Shown here piece after piece: positions 19,622 through 19,686 of a DNA stretch of 19,686 nucleotides (within the stretch, counting starts at the first letter, position 1; every line of letters begins with the position of its first letter). The stretch covers positions 1 to 19,686 of the forward strand of contig BTQM01000013.1 in NCBI GenBank assembly GCA_036985875.1, read 5' to 3'. The notes beneath the pieces were generated by a model, which was not told the DNA's origin, ran no database searches, and saw only the letters and a list, made by a program, of their open reading frames with translations. A program made the position numbers and the translations under genes. This stretch comes from BTQM01 sp036985875. GTDB taxonomy: Bacteria; Patescibacteriota; Minisyncoccia; Phycocordibacterales; UBA1539.

Positions 19622-19686
19622 CTCGTCCTCCTTTCAGGGCGTATACCCCGTTTCCTTTCCCAAGAAAAATGATAGCAATATTTTCC

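Overview
The window looks like a chromosomal segment of a Candidate Phyla Radiation bacterium (Patescibacteria, probably Parcubacteria-like). This is an inference from several traits: tandem paralogues of the small two-helix type IV secretion pilin-like family, a short IF-2 (508 aa) that starts almost at its G domain, a DUF4446-like protein, a degraded HtrA-like protein, tRNA genes without an encoded CCA, and several genes whose start codon lies only 7-10 nt after a -10 box (probably leaderless mRNAs). No taxonomic marker was searched.

Layout. 1-1630: four pilin-like genes ending in a strong terminator. 1650-3110: a two-gene minus-strand operon (SPFH/band-7 membrane protein plus a small anchored protein). 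3190-3700: tRNA-Leu(CAG) and a 425-nt non-coding stretch with a shared repeat core and a fragment matching a tRNA 3' end. 3703-6326: an AT-rich minus-strand operon with a thioredoxin-like protein, an anchored HMA metal-binding protein, a CcdA/DsbD-like electron carrier, a putative gamma-glutamylcyclotransferase-like protein and a small frameshifted membrane protein. 6361-6776: tRNA-Leu(TAG), Lys(CTT), Leu(TAA), Cys(GCA). 6805-9235: rbfA, infB and a DUF4446-like gene. 9304-11129: cysteine desulfurase and Fe/Mn superoxide dismutase. 11179-13060: two small unknown genes and a degenerate HtrA-like protein. 13165-15861: a ClpB-type AAA+ chaperone. 15925-16910: tRNA-Tyr, rpmG (bL33), tRNA-Trp and two copies of a repeated element. 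16913-19621: cytidine deaminase, miaA, a peroxiredoxin and a half-size EamA transporter.

The most unusual signal is a family of elements next to gene 3' ends. After rpmG and after tRNA-Trp the same arrangement recurs: intact gene, an antisense copy of part of its 3' end, a conserved core that can fold into hairpins, then a degraded sense copy of the same 3' end. A third site beside tRNA-Leu(CAG) carries 36 nt of the same core directly abutting an inverted, nearly exact copy (20 of 21 nt) of the tRNA-Leu(TAG) 3' end. The tRNA-Leu(TAG) gene itself lies 3 kb away, across the AT-rich redox operon, so that operon may be cargo of a larger member of the family.

Other points: two divergent genes share one palindromic -35 hexamer; a ClpB-type chaperone carries an IGF tripeptide where ClpC has its ClpP-docking loop; a homopolymeric A tract separates a start codon from its membrane protein; and the superoxide dismutase start codon lies inside a perfect 34-nt palindrome. 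Superoxide dismutase, peroxiredoxin and the CcdA/HMA/thioredoxin set suggest exposure to oxygen or metal stress.
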